A DNA stretch of 64,000 bases from Saccharopolyspora kobensis (GTDB lineage Bacteria; Actinomycetota; Actinomycetes; Mycobacteriales; Pseudonocardiaceae), in contig NZ_FNVB01000009.1 in NCBI RefSeq assembly GCF_900108315.1, positions 62,001 through 126,000 of the forward strand, written 5' to 3'. How positions within the stretch are numbered: the first letter of the stretch is position 1; every line of letters begins with the position of its first letter. A program made the translations under genes and the position numbers. The notes below the pieces were generated by a model. It did no database searches. It was not told the DNA's origin and worked only from the letters and a program-made list of their open reading frames with translations. Below, piece after piece: positions 17,376 through 24,625 of this stretch.

Positions 17376-18824
17376 GTGAATCAATCCAACCCGCCCGCGC
17401 AGCGCTCGCGCTGGTTCGGGCTAGCCGTGCTGTGCGCCGGCATGTTCATGATCATCACCGACGGCACGGTGGTGAACGTCGCGCTGCCCACCATCCAGGC
17501 CCAGCTGGGATTCGCCCAGGCCGACCTGACGTGGGTGGTCAACGCGTTCGTCGTCCCGTTCGGCGGACTGCTGCTGCTGGCCGGGCGGCTGGGCGACCTC
17601 GTCGGGCGCAAGCGCATGTTCCTCATCGGCTTGGTGGCCTTCACCCTCGCCTCCGCGCTCTGCGGTCTGGCCACCACGCAGGCGATGCTGATCGGCGCGC
17701 GGTTCGTGCAGGGGGTCGGCGGTGCGCTCGCCGCGGGCGTGATCCTCGGCAAGATCACCACGATGTTCTCCGACCCGAAGGAACTGGGCAAGGCGTTCGC
17801 GATCTTCAGCTTCGTGCTCAGCGGTGCCGGTGCGGTGGGCCTGGTGCTGGGTGGCGTGCTCACCGATGCTTTCGGTTGGCACTGGGCGTTCTTCATCAAC
17901 GTGCCCATCGGCATCGCCGGCGTGCTGCTGGCGGTGCGGGTGCTCGACGACGACGAGGGGCTGGGCCTGTCCGGCGGCACCGACTTCCTCGGCGCGGCGA
18001 TGGTCACCGCCGGGCTGATGATCGGCGTCTACAGCATCGTGGGATCCACCGAGCGGGGCTGGAGCTCGCCCTACTCGTGGGGGCCGGCCCTGCTCGCGGT
18101 CGTGCTGCTCGCGGTGTTCCTGGTCCGCCAGTCCAAGGTGAGCAACCCGCTGCTGCCGCTGCGCCTGTTCCGCTCGCGCAACTTCTCGGCGACCAACGGG
18201 CTGCAGATCCTCTACGTCGCCGCCGCTTTCGGGATGTTCTTCGTCAGCGCCCTCTACCTCCAGCTGGTGCTGGGCTACAACCCGATGCAGATCGGCCTGA
18301 CGTTCCTGCCGATGACCGCGGTCACCGCGGTGGTCACCCTCGGCTTCGCCGCCAAGCTCAACGCCCGCTTCGGCGAGCGCCAGGTGCTGATCGCCGGGCT
18401 GATCCCGGTCGCGGTCGGGCTCGGGCTGCTCGCCCGCGTCCCGGTGGACGGCACCTTCGTGGTGGACTTCCTGCCGTCGATGCTGCTGCTCGGCGCCGGT
18501 GGCGGCCTGGTGGTCCCGGCGCTCACCGCGCTGGCGATGTCGGACGTGCCGCCCGTCGACTCGGGCCTCGCGGGCGGGCTGTTCAACACCATGCAGCAGG
18601 TCGGCGGCGCGCTCGGCGTCTCGGTGCTGGCGGTGTTCTCCACCCTGCACACCCAGAACCTGCGCGCCGCCGGTGAGCCGGACGCGGTGGCCCTCACCAG
18701 CGGGTACCAGCTCGCGTTCGGCATCACCACCGGGTTCATCGTGCTGTGCCTGATCGGCGTGGTCACCCTGCTGCGGCGGGTGTCCAAGGCGGCACCCGAG
18801 CCGGTCGCCGAGACCGCCAGCTGA
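17376..18824 (+). CDS. MFS drug exporter, DHA2 (14-TM) family
   Basis: A 482-aa polytopic membrane protein with about 14 hydrophobic segments. Visible signatures are the DHA2 opening (MFMIITDGTVVNVALPTI), motif A (GRLGDLVGRKRMF) between the second and third segments, and a Gly-rich motif C region (GAVGLVLGGVLTD). EmrB/QacA-type proton-coupled exporters in antibiotic clusters usually export the product and add self-protection. GTG 17376 is preceded by GGAGG 7 nt away. It is transcribed alone and ends at a 16-bp stem terminator. Confidence 0.88.
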   Translation: MNQSNPPAQRSRWFGLAVLCAGMFMIITDGTVVNVALPTIQAQLGFAQADLTWVVNAFVVPFGGLLLLAGRLGDLVGRKRMFLIGLVAFTLASALCGLATTQAMLIGARFVQGVGGALAAGVILGKITTMFSDPKELGKAFAIFSFVLSGAGAVGLVLGGVLTDAFGWHWAFFINVPIGIAGVLLAVRVLDDDEGLGLSGGTDFLGAAMVTAGLMIGVYSIVGSTERGWSSPYSWGPALLAVVLLAVFLVRQSKVSNPLLPLRLFRSRNFSATNGLQILYVAAAFGMFFVSALYLQLVLGYNPMQIGLTFLPMTAVTAVVTLGFAAKLNARFGERQVLIAGLIPVAVGLGLLARVPVDGTFVVDFLPSMLLLGAGGGLVVPALTALAMSDVPPVDSGLAGGLFNTMQQVGGALGVSVLAVFSTLHTQNLRAAGEPDAVALTSGYQLAFGITTGFIVLCLIGVVTLLRRVSKAAPEPVAETAS

Positions 18825-18832
18825 GCGCGAAA

Positions 18833-18869
18833 GGGGCCGCCTCCGTCCACTGCGGACGGAGGCGGCCCC
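18833..18869. terminator. 16-bp stem terminator between convergent genes
   Basis: Perfect inverted repeat 18833-18848 / 18854-18869 with a 5-nt loop, between the MFS stop (18824) and the DegT aminotransferase stop (18879). It would terminate both transcripts. Confidence 0.8.
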
Positions 18870-18878
18870 GGTCAGGTG

Positions 18879-20150
18879 CTAGAGCTCCGCGTGGTGGTCG
18901 CGGACCTTCGCCACCGCGCGGACCAGGTCTTCGGCGTCCTCGGCATCCCCGAGCAGAGCCTTGTGGTGGAAGATCAGCGTGGTTTCGCGGTACTGCTCGG
19001 AACCGCTGAAGTCGCGGCCCAGCGCGCGCTCCCGGCCCGCGTCGTCCCACACCGCGGCGAACCGCCGCTTGGTGTGCGGGTTGAGCATCACGCTGCGGTG
19101 CAGCGGCAGGTCCGGCGGCCACAGCGCCATGCCGAGCTCGGCGCTCACGGCCTGCGCCACCCGCTCCACCGAGGCGTCGCCGAAGGTGCCCGGCCGGAAC
19201 CGGATCCCGTACTCGTAGACCGACCGCTTGTCGGCCTGCTCCGGCAGCGGGATCGGGCCGAAGTCGCCCAGTTCCGCCAGGCCGGCCTCCAGCACCTGCG
19301 CGGTCTTCTCGCGGTGCTCGTGCTGCGCGTCGAGGCGGGGCAGCTGGTCGAGCAGCACCGCGGCGGTCAGCTCCGACATGCAGTAGTTGCCGCCCATCAC
19401 CTCACCGCTCTCGACGAGCTCCTCCTCGCCCGCGACGACCTCCTGGTCGCGGTAGCGCCGGGAGTCCGCGCGCAGCTGCTGGGCCCGCCGGTACAGCCGC
19501 TCGTCGGCGGTGATCACGGCACCGCCCTCGCCGCCGGCGAGCACCTTGCCGACCTGGAAGCTGAACGCCCCGACGGAACCGAAGGTCCCCACCGGGCGGC
19601 CGCGCCACCGCGCTCCGTGCGCCTGCGCGCAGTCCTCGATCAGTTCGATGCCGGTGTCGGCGACGACCTGCTGGATGCCGTCGAGGTCGGCGACCGTGCA
19701 CGCCAGGTGCACCGCGATCACGGCCTTGGTGCGGTCGGAGACCGCCGCGCGGATGGCGTCCGGGGTGATGCAGCCCGTTTCCGGGTCGACGTCCACCAGC
19801 ACGGGCAGCGCGCCGACCCGCAGCACCGCCGTCACCGGCGCCACCCAGGTCATGACCGGCACGATGACCTCATCGCCGGGTCCGATGTCGAGCGCTTCCA
19901 GGGCCACCACCAGCGCGCTGGAACCGTGGTCCACGCTGACGCAGTGCGCGATCTCGTTGTAGCGGGCGAACTCCTCGGCGAAGAGCCGCTCCCGCGCCCG
20001 CGAGCCGTCGCTGGCCCAGCTGATCGCCCAGCGGCGCGACCGCAGTGCGGCCACCAGCGAACGCTCGGTCTCCGCGTCGTACTGCGGCCAGCCCGGCCAG
20101 GCGCGGTCCTGCCGCACCGGAGTTCCACCGAGGACGGCGAGTTGGCTCAT
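18879..20150 (-). CDS. DegT/DnrJ/EryC1 aminotransferase, DOI aminotransferase candidate
   Basis: A 423-aa PLP enzyme of the sugar aminotransferase family. The PLP lysine is K202 in FQVGKVLAGGEGG; IEDCAQAHG supplies the PLP-ring aspartate; the N-terminal segment LGGTPVR...WPGWP resembles L-glutamine:2-deoxy-scyllo-inosose aminotransferases (BtrS/NeoB). Such enzymes aminate DOI and later the amino-ketone, giving 2-deoxystreptamine. ATG 20150 follows GAGGAG; an in-frame GTG at 20162 overlaps that ribosome site and is not preferred. The methyltransferase gene lies 40 bp upstream on the same strand, so the two are likely co-transcribed. Confidence 0.83.
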   Translation of the reverse strand: MSQLAVLGGTPVRQDRAWPGWPQYDAETERSLVAALRSRRWAISWASDGSRARERLFAEEFARYNEIAHCVSVDHGSSALVVALEALDIGPGDEVIVPVMTWVAPVTAVLRVGALPVLVDVDPETGCITPDAIRAAVSDRTKAVIAVHLACTVADLDGIQQVVADTGIELIEDCAQAHGARWRGRPVGTFGSVGAFSFQVGKVLAGGEGGAVITADERLYRRAQQLRADSRRYRDQEVVAGEEELVESGEVMGGNYCMSELTAAVLLDQLPRLDAQHEHREKTAQVLEAGLAELGDFGPIPLPEQADKRSVYEYGIRFRPGTFGDASVERVAQAVSAELGMALWPPDLPLHRSVMLNPHTKRRFAAVWDDAGRERALGRDFSGSEQYRETTLIFHHKALLGDAEDAEDLVRAVAKVRDHHAEL

Positions 20151-20190
20151 GCTTCTCCTCACGTAGCAGTTGTGCGGCTCGGGCGGCCCG

Positions 20191-21003
20191 TCATGCCGCG
20201 GGTTTGCGCAGGACCATCAGCACGTCGCGGATGCCGACGGTGGTGGGACGACCGCGCTCCCGCGTCAGTTCCGCGGCCAGCCGGTTCGGTTCGACTTCCC
20301 GGAGCAGCGCGGAATCCAGTGCGGGCGTGTCGATCTCGTAGTCCAGGTGCTCCGACGCGGAGACCTCGCACCACTGGAGTCCGCTGCGCACTGCCGCGTC
20401 CACGTAGTCCTCGAAGAACGACCGGTTGATGGTGGTGCTGTCGTGCACGTGCCACACCAGGAGGTCGGCCAGGTCCTCGGGCATCCCGGACCGCAGCAGC
20501 TCCCGCAGCTCCGCGCGGTCGTAGGCCAGGTGGGCCCACGGCGGGAGCAGCGTGTCGCGCCAGAACGCCAGGTCGCGCCCCTGGTAGCTGACGTACTCCA
20601 GCTGGTGCCCGTCGACGGCGCTCCAGATCGGGCCGAAGTGCGAGTAGAGCAGCCCACCGGGCTTGAGCACCCGCGCGGCCTGCTGCAGGGTCCGCCCGAC
20701 GTCGAGGAACTGGAAGGCGTTGCAGGAGAACACCGCGTCGACGCTCGAATCCGGCAGCGGCATCTCCTCGGCGGGCACCGCGATCACCTCGCGGACACCG
20801 GATCGCGCGGCTTCCCGGTTCGGGTCCACGGAGTACCACCGGGCGACGCCGCGCTGCTCGATGAGTTCGGTCGGGAACGCCCCGCCGATCTCCGCCACCA
20901 CCGCACCGGATAGATCCACGCGGCGCAGGAAATCGGCGAACACCTCTTCTTCGGACATCGCGAGGCCACGGTGCGCCACGGCAGCCTGATATGACGAATC
21001 CAC
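20191..21003 (-). CDS. Class I SAM-dependent methyltransferase
   Basis: About 270 aa with a Methyltransferase_11-type core: VVAEIGGAFPTEL as a slightly divergent SAM motif (GxFxT instead of GxGxG), a following YSVDPN acidic strand, and VLKPGGLLYSHFGPIW at the post-core strand. It could N- or O-methylate the aminoglycoside. The start is uncertain: I used GTG 21003 with a distant GAGGGG; ATG at about 20961 inside the frame is an alternative that begins at MSEEEVF but lacks a ribosome site. It lies just upstream of the DegT aminotransferase gene and downstream of two hairpins that separate it from the AhpD gene. Confidence 0.65.
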   Translation of the reverse strand: MDSSYQAAVAHRGLAMSEEEVFADFLRRVDLSGAVVAEIGGAFPTELIEQRGVARWYSVDPNREAARSGVREVIAVPAEEMPLPDSSVDAVFSCNAFQFLDVGRTLQQAARVLKPGGLLYSHFGPIWSAVDGHQLEYVSYQGRDLAFWRDTLLPPWAHLAYDRAELRELLRSGMPEDLADLLVWHVHDSTTINRSFFEDYVDAAVRSGLQWCEVSASEHLDYEIDTPALDSALLREVEPNRLAAELTRERGRPTTVGIRDVLMVLRKPAA

Positions 21004-21041
21004 TGTTCCAGCACGTCCCCTCGAGGAATGCGGTGAGCACG

Positions 21042-21108
21042 CGCCACCCCGGTGAGCACCCGGGGTGGCGGGAAGGAGATGCCCTGATCCGCTGTTCGGC
21101 GGATCAGG
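21042..21108 (-). terminator. Two tandem hairpins after the AhpD-like gene
   Basis: Stem 1 is 21083-21092/21099-21108 (10 bp, 6-nt loop); stem 2 is 21042-21052/21060-21070 (11 bp, 7-nt loop). Both lie directly downstream of the AhpD-like stop codon (21149) on the minus strand and upstream of the methyltransferase gene, fitting a tandem terminator. Confidence 0.55.
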
Positions 21109-21148
21109 TGTCACGCCCGCTTTCCGGGGCGCGCGGAGAAATCGCCCG

Positions 21149-21622
21149 TCAGGCGAACGGCCAGGGCCGTGCGGTCGCGGCGATGCGGTTCCAGACGTTG
21201 ATGCCGGCGATCGTCCAGATCAGCTCGGCCATCTCGACGTCGGTGAACTCGGCGGAAACCCGGGAGAACAGCTCGTCCTCGACCGGTCCTTCGCTCAACC
21301 TGGTCATGGCCTCGGTGAGTTCCAGGGCCGCCCGCTCGCGCTTGCTGAACAGCGGCACCTCCCGCCACGCGGGTAGGCAGAACAGCCGCCGCTCGCTCTC
21401 ACCGTTGGAGTGGGCCTCGCGGCTGTGCTCGTCGACGCAGTAGGCGCAGCCGTTGATCTGCGATGCGCGGATCCGGACGAGCTCCAGCAGTGAATCTTCC
21501 AGCGTGACCTTGTCGAGCTCGGCGTCGAAGGCGTCCATGGCCTTGCTGATGCTGGGCGCGAGATTGTCCACCGCTAGCCGGAAGGTCCAGGCTAAGTTCG
21601 GGTCTGCGGTGTTGTCGGGCAT
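21149..21622 (-). CDS. AhpD/carboxymuconolactone decarboxylase-like protein (TTA codon)
   Basis: A 157-aa helical protein of the AhpD-like superfamily, with the signature RIRASQINGCAYC-x2-EH-x-REA (CxxC plus downstream His). Members act as peroxidase adaptors or are of unknown redox function. Its role in an aminoglycoside cluster is unclear; protection of oxygen-sensitive Fe-S radical SAM enzymes is only a thought. ATG 21622 is preceded by GGGAG. Codon 10 is the rare TTA (21593-21595), as in the three small radical SAM genes, which suggests common bldA control. It is divergent from the radical SAM gene at 21918. Confidence 0.8.
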   Translation of the reverse strand: MPDNTADPNLAWTFRLAVDNLAPSISKAMDAFDAELDKVTLEDSLLELVRIRASQINGCAYCVDEHSREAHSNGESERRLFCLPAWREVPLFSKRERAALELTEAMTRLSEGPVEDELFSRVSAEFTDVEMAELIWTIAGINVWNRIAATARPWPFA

Positions 21623-21917
21623 GCAAGAACTCCCATTGGTTCAGGGATTTGCGACTGCTCGAACTCTACCCCAGGTGTCGCCGCGGTCGCACGGTTCTTC
21701 CTGTCAAAACCGGGGGTTTCGCCGCGGTTGACCGGTCAAACCGCGCCTACCTATGATGCGTTCGACGTGCCCCGGGCGGGCCGGAGCATCGGCTGGTTCC
21801 CGCGGCGATGCAGCGCAGTGGACAGGTTCCTGCCGCCGCCGAAGCGGCGAATCCGCTTCCAGATCACCCGAGTCTTCCCCCGAGTTCGTTGAACTCAACA
21901 CCACTGGAGGGTTCCGC

Positions 21918-22925
21918 ATGGCTCAGTACTATCCCAAGACCGGCGTCTGCTACGACCACGCAGAGCGGTCCAAGATCTACATGATCTACACCTTCAGCTG
22001 CAACGCGGCGTGCGACCACTGCCTCGTGGAGTCGAGCCCGAAGCGCCGGGCGAAGCTGGATCCCGCCACGGCCAAGGAGATATTGCGCCTCGGTGCCGAG
22101 CACGGGAAGAGCTTCTTAGACCTCTCCGGCGGCGAGGCGATGTTACATCCCAAAGAGGTCATGGAGGTCGCCAGCGCGGCTCGCGACCTCGGCTACTACG
22201 TCTGCCTCAACACCAACGCCTACTGGGCGCGCACGCCCGACCGGGCGCGCGGCGTCGTCGCCGACCTGAAGGCGGCCGGCGTGCAGGCCATCTTCCCGAG
22301 CGCCAGCGCCTACCACCTCAAGTACGTGCCGCTGGAGCGCGTGATGAACGCCCGGGCCGCCTGCCAGGAGCTCGACGTGGCCTACGAGCTGAACTACTTC
22401 TACTCCGCGGAGACCGAGACCGACGCGCGGATCCAGCGGGAGATGGACCTGGAGAACGAGGTCTTCTTCTTCGACGGGCTGCAGACCACCGGCAACAGCG
22501 AAGAGACGATGGGCGAGCTCAAGAAGCTCTACACGATGCGCGTCCCGGACGACATCGACGACTGCTTCAGCGTCCACCTCGGGGTGAACCCGCACGGGCA
22601 CGTGGTCAGCACCTGCAACATGAACTACACCAACGCGAAGTTCCGGGACACGCCGTTCTTCCTCGGCAACTTCTACGAGCAGCCCTTCGAGGACATCCTG
22701 CGCGCCGAGCGGGAGTCCGCGGTGCTCCAGTTCCTGTACGACAACCCGCACCCGGCGCTGCACACCATGCTGCGCGAGGACGACGAGGTGGGCGAGTACT
22801 ACCGGCAGACCTTCTCGGAGCGCCGCTACTACTCGGTGATCGACTACTACATCGACGTCTTCCGCGATGAGCGGACGATGTCCCGGATCGACCAGCTGCT
22901 GCCGAAGCCGCTGGCCTCGATCTGA
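21918..22925 (+). CDS. Radical SAM enzyme, paralogue 2 (TTA codons)
   Basis: A 335-aa radical SAM protein: CNAACDHC (C28, C32, C35), FLDLSGGEAML, then a C-terminal part with few cysteines (CFSVHLG, VSTCNMNY), so auxiliary clusters are less evident than in paralogue 1 (16113-17120). Shared blocks with paralogue 1 include VESSP-RR, YWAR/FWAR, and SASAYH. The two presumably act on related sugar intermediates, for example dehydrogenation, epimerisation or deoxygenation, but no reaction can be assigned. ATG 21918 follows GGAGGG with a 6-nt spacer. TTA codons at 22116 and 22143 (residues 67 and 76). It ends at a strong terminator and converges on the antiporter gene. Confidence 0.8.
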   Translation: MAQYYPKTGVCYDHAERSKIYMIYTFSCNAACDHCLVESSPKRRAKLDPATAKEILRLGAEHGKSFLDLSGGEAMLHPKEVMEVASAARDLGYYVCLNTNAYWARTPDRARGVVADLKAAGVQAIFPSASAYHLKYVPLERVMNARAACQELDVAYELNYFYSAETETDARIQREMDLENEVFFFDGLQTTGNSEETMGELKKLYTMRVPDDIDDCFSVHLGVNPHGHVVSTCNMNYTNAKFRDTPFFLGNFYEQPFEDILRAERESAVLQFLYDNPHPALHTMLREDDEVGEYYRQTFSERRYYSVIDYYIDVFRDERTMSRIDQLLPKPLASI

Positions 22926-22930
22926 GGCGC

Positions 22931-22972
22931 CGGGAGCCCGGGGAGCCCGCGGTCGGGCTCCCCGGGCTCCCG
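22931..22972. terminator. 19-bp stem terminator
   Basis: Perfect inverted repeat 22931-22949 / 22954-22972 with a 4-nt loop, between the convergent radical SAM gene (stop 22925) and the antiporter gene (stop 22998). Confidence 0.8.
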
Positions 22973-22997
22973 ATTCACATCGGCCGGAGCGCGGTGC

Positions 22998-24242
22998 TCA
23001 GCGGCGGCCGCCGGAGAGGAACTCCTCGGCGGTCGCCGACCGGTCACCGGTGGCCGGGTCGATCAAGCGCAGCAGCGGGCCGGTCAGCGCCGTCGTCACC
23101 ACCGCCATCACGACCAGCAGGGTGTAGAGGCGCTCGTCGATGATGCCCAGCAGCAGGCCCACGTTGAGCACGATCAGCTCGGTCAGGCCGCGCGTGTTCA
23201 TCAGGAACGCCAGCGCGATCGACTGCCTGCCCTCGATGCCGCGCAACCGGGCGGCGGCGAACGTGCCGCCGACCTTGCCGCCGATCGCGACCAGGAGGAT
23301 CAGCAGCAGCTCGCCGAACCCGGCGAGGTCCACTGCGGACAGGTCGACCTTCAAGCCGGCCACGATGAAGAACACGGGGAGCAGCAGGACGGAGTTGAAG
23401 CCGGCGATCCGGTCGTGCAACTGCTCGCGCAGCGCCTCCGTGCCGTCGCGGGGGATGGCCAGGCCGAACACGAAGGCGCCGAAGATCAGGTGCAGGCCCA
23501 TCCACTCGGTCGCGGCGCCGGACAGCAGGGCGCCTGCGGAGACCACGGCGAGCACGGTGGGGGTGAGGTCCTTCGTCGTGGCGAAGATCCGGCGCAGCAG
23601 CGGGCGCACCACCCAGAGCATCACGGCGGTGTAGGGGACGAGCAGCGCGATCATCCACGGGTTCGCCCCGCCCGCGCCGGCCAGCGCCAGCACGCAGGCC
23701 AGCAGCAGCCACGCGAGCAGGTCGCCGATGGCGGCGGTGGTCATGGCCAGCGTGCCCAGCGGAGTGCGGGTCATGCGCAGGTCGGTCAGGATCCGCGCCA
23801 GCACGGGGAAGGCGGTCACCGCCATGGACGTGCCCAGGAAGAGGACGAAGACGACCGGGTTCTCGGTGGGGTGGCGGGTCAGCAGGAAGGCCGCCAGCGC
23901 CGCGCCCAGCGCGAAGGGGACCACAGTGGAGGCGAGTGAGACCGCGGTGGCGGTGCGGGCGCTCGCGCGAAGCAGGCGCTGGTCCAGTTCGAGGCCCACG
24001 ACGAACATGAACAGTGCGACCCCGATGTTCGCCAGGGCCCACAGCAGGGGGCGGGTGTCGGTGGGGAAGAGCGCGTCGCTCACCGCGCCGTCGAACAACG
24101 TCGGTCCGACCAGAATGCCGGCCAGGACCTCACCGATCACGCTCGGCTGCCCCAAACGGCGGAAAAGTGCACCCAGCAAACGGGCCAGCGCGATGATCAG
24201 CGCCAGCCCGACGAGCAGAGTGATGATCTGATGAGTTTCCAT
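22998..24242 (-). CDS. CPA2-family cation/proton antiporter
   Basis: A 414-aa membrane protein with about 12 hydrophobic segments in the Kef/NapA-like Na_H_Exchanger arrangement: QPSVIGEVLAGILVGPTL, ALFMFVVGLELD, TAAIGDLLAW, and MNTRGLTELIVLNVG. It exchanges Na+ or K+ for H+, or possibly exports a cationic compound. Antiporters recur in antibiotic clusters as putative export or resistance functions, but that is association only. No C-terminal TrkA domain is present. ATG 24242 is preferred over the in-frame ATG 24251 because AAGGGA then has a workable spacing. Confidence 0.85.
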   Translation of the reverse strand: METHQIITLLVGLALIIALARLLGALFRRLGQPSVIGEVLAGILVGPTLFDGAVSDALFPTDTRPLLWALANIGVALFMFVVGLELDQRLLRASARTATAVSLASTVVPFALGAALAAFLLTRHPTENPVVFVLFLGTSMAVTAFPVLARILTDLRMTRTPLGTLAMTTAAIGDLLAWLLLACVLALAGAGGANPWMIALLVPYTAVMLWVVRPLLRRIFATTKDLTPTVLAVVSAGALLSGAATEWMGLHLIFGAFVFGLAIPRDGTEALREQLHDRIAGFNSVLLLPVFFIVAGLKVDLSAVDLAGFGELLLILLVAIGGKVGGTFAAARLRGIEGRQSIALAFLMNTRGLTELIVLNVGLLLGIIDERLYTLLVVMAVVTTALTGPLLRLIDPATGDRSATAEEFLSGGRR

Positions 24243-24625
24243 AGGCACCATTCCCTTTGGCGTCGGGTTTCTTCGGTGGGCAGGCGGACGGGCCCGCGGC
24301 AACAGGCGGTTCTGGCCGGTCACCGGGGTGTTTTGGATTCGGTCCACCGTGTACGGAAGCCGTCGATCGGCCTCGGCGACTCTACCCCGGCGCGACGTTC
24401 CCGGGGATGGATTCTCGCTGGTGTTCACAGGTTTTCGCGGTGCCGCGCAGAATTTCCGGTAAACTTCTTGACGCGGCACCGACCGATTGCTTGACTGGTG
24501 CCGCGTCAATCATGCGACTGGTGTTCGGAAGTACTTCAATTTTCCACGTTCTCCACCAGATACGTTGTTTCGCATGGCGCGATGACCGGGGGGTTGTGAA
24601 CTTGTCTAGTCGTCCGGAGGTAGCT
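24243..24625. promoter_or_regulatory. Divergent region with 13-bp inverted repeat
   Basis: About 380 bp without a gene, between the antiporter and flavoprotein-like copy B. It holds TTGACGCGGCACC (24468-24480) and its exact complement (24497-24509), 16 nt apart, and a relatively AT-rich stretch from 24510 to 24560. Because both neighbours begin here, the inverted repeat is more likely an operator or leader hairpin than a terminator. Confidence 0.5.
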
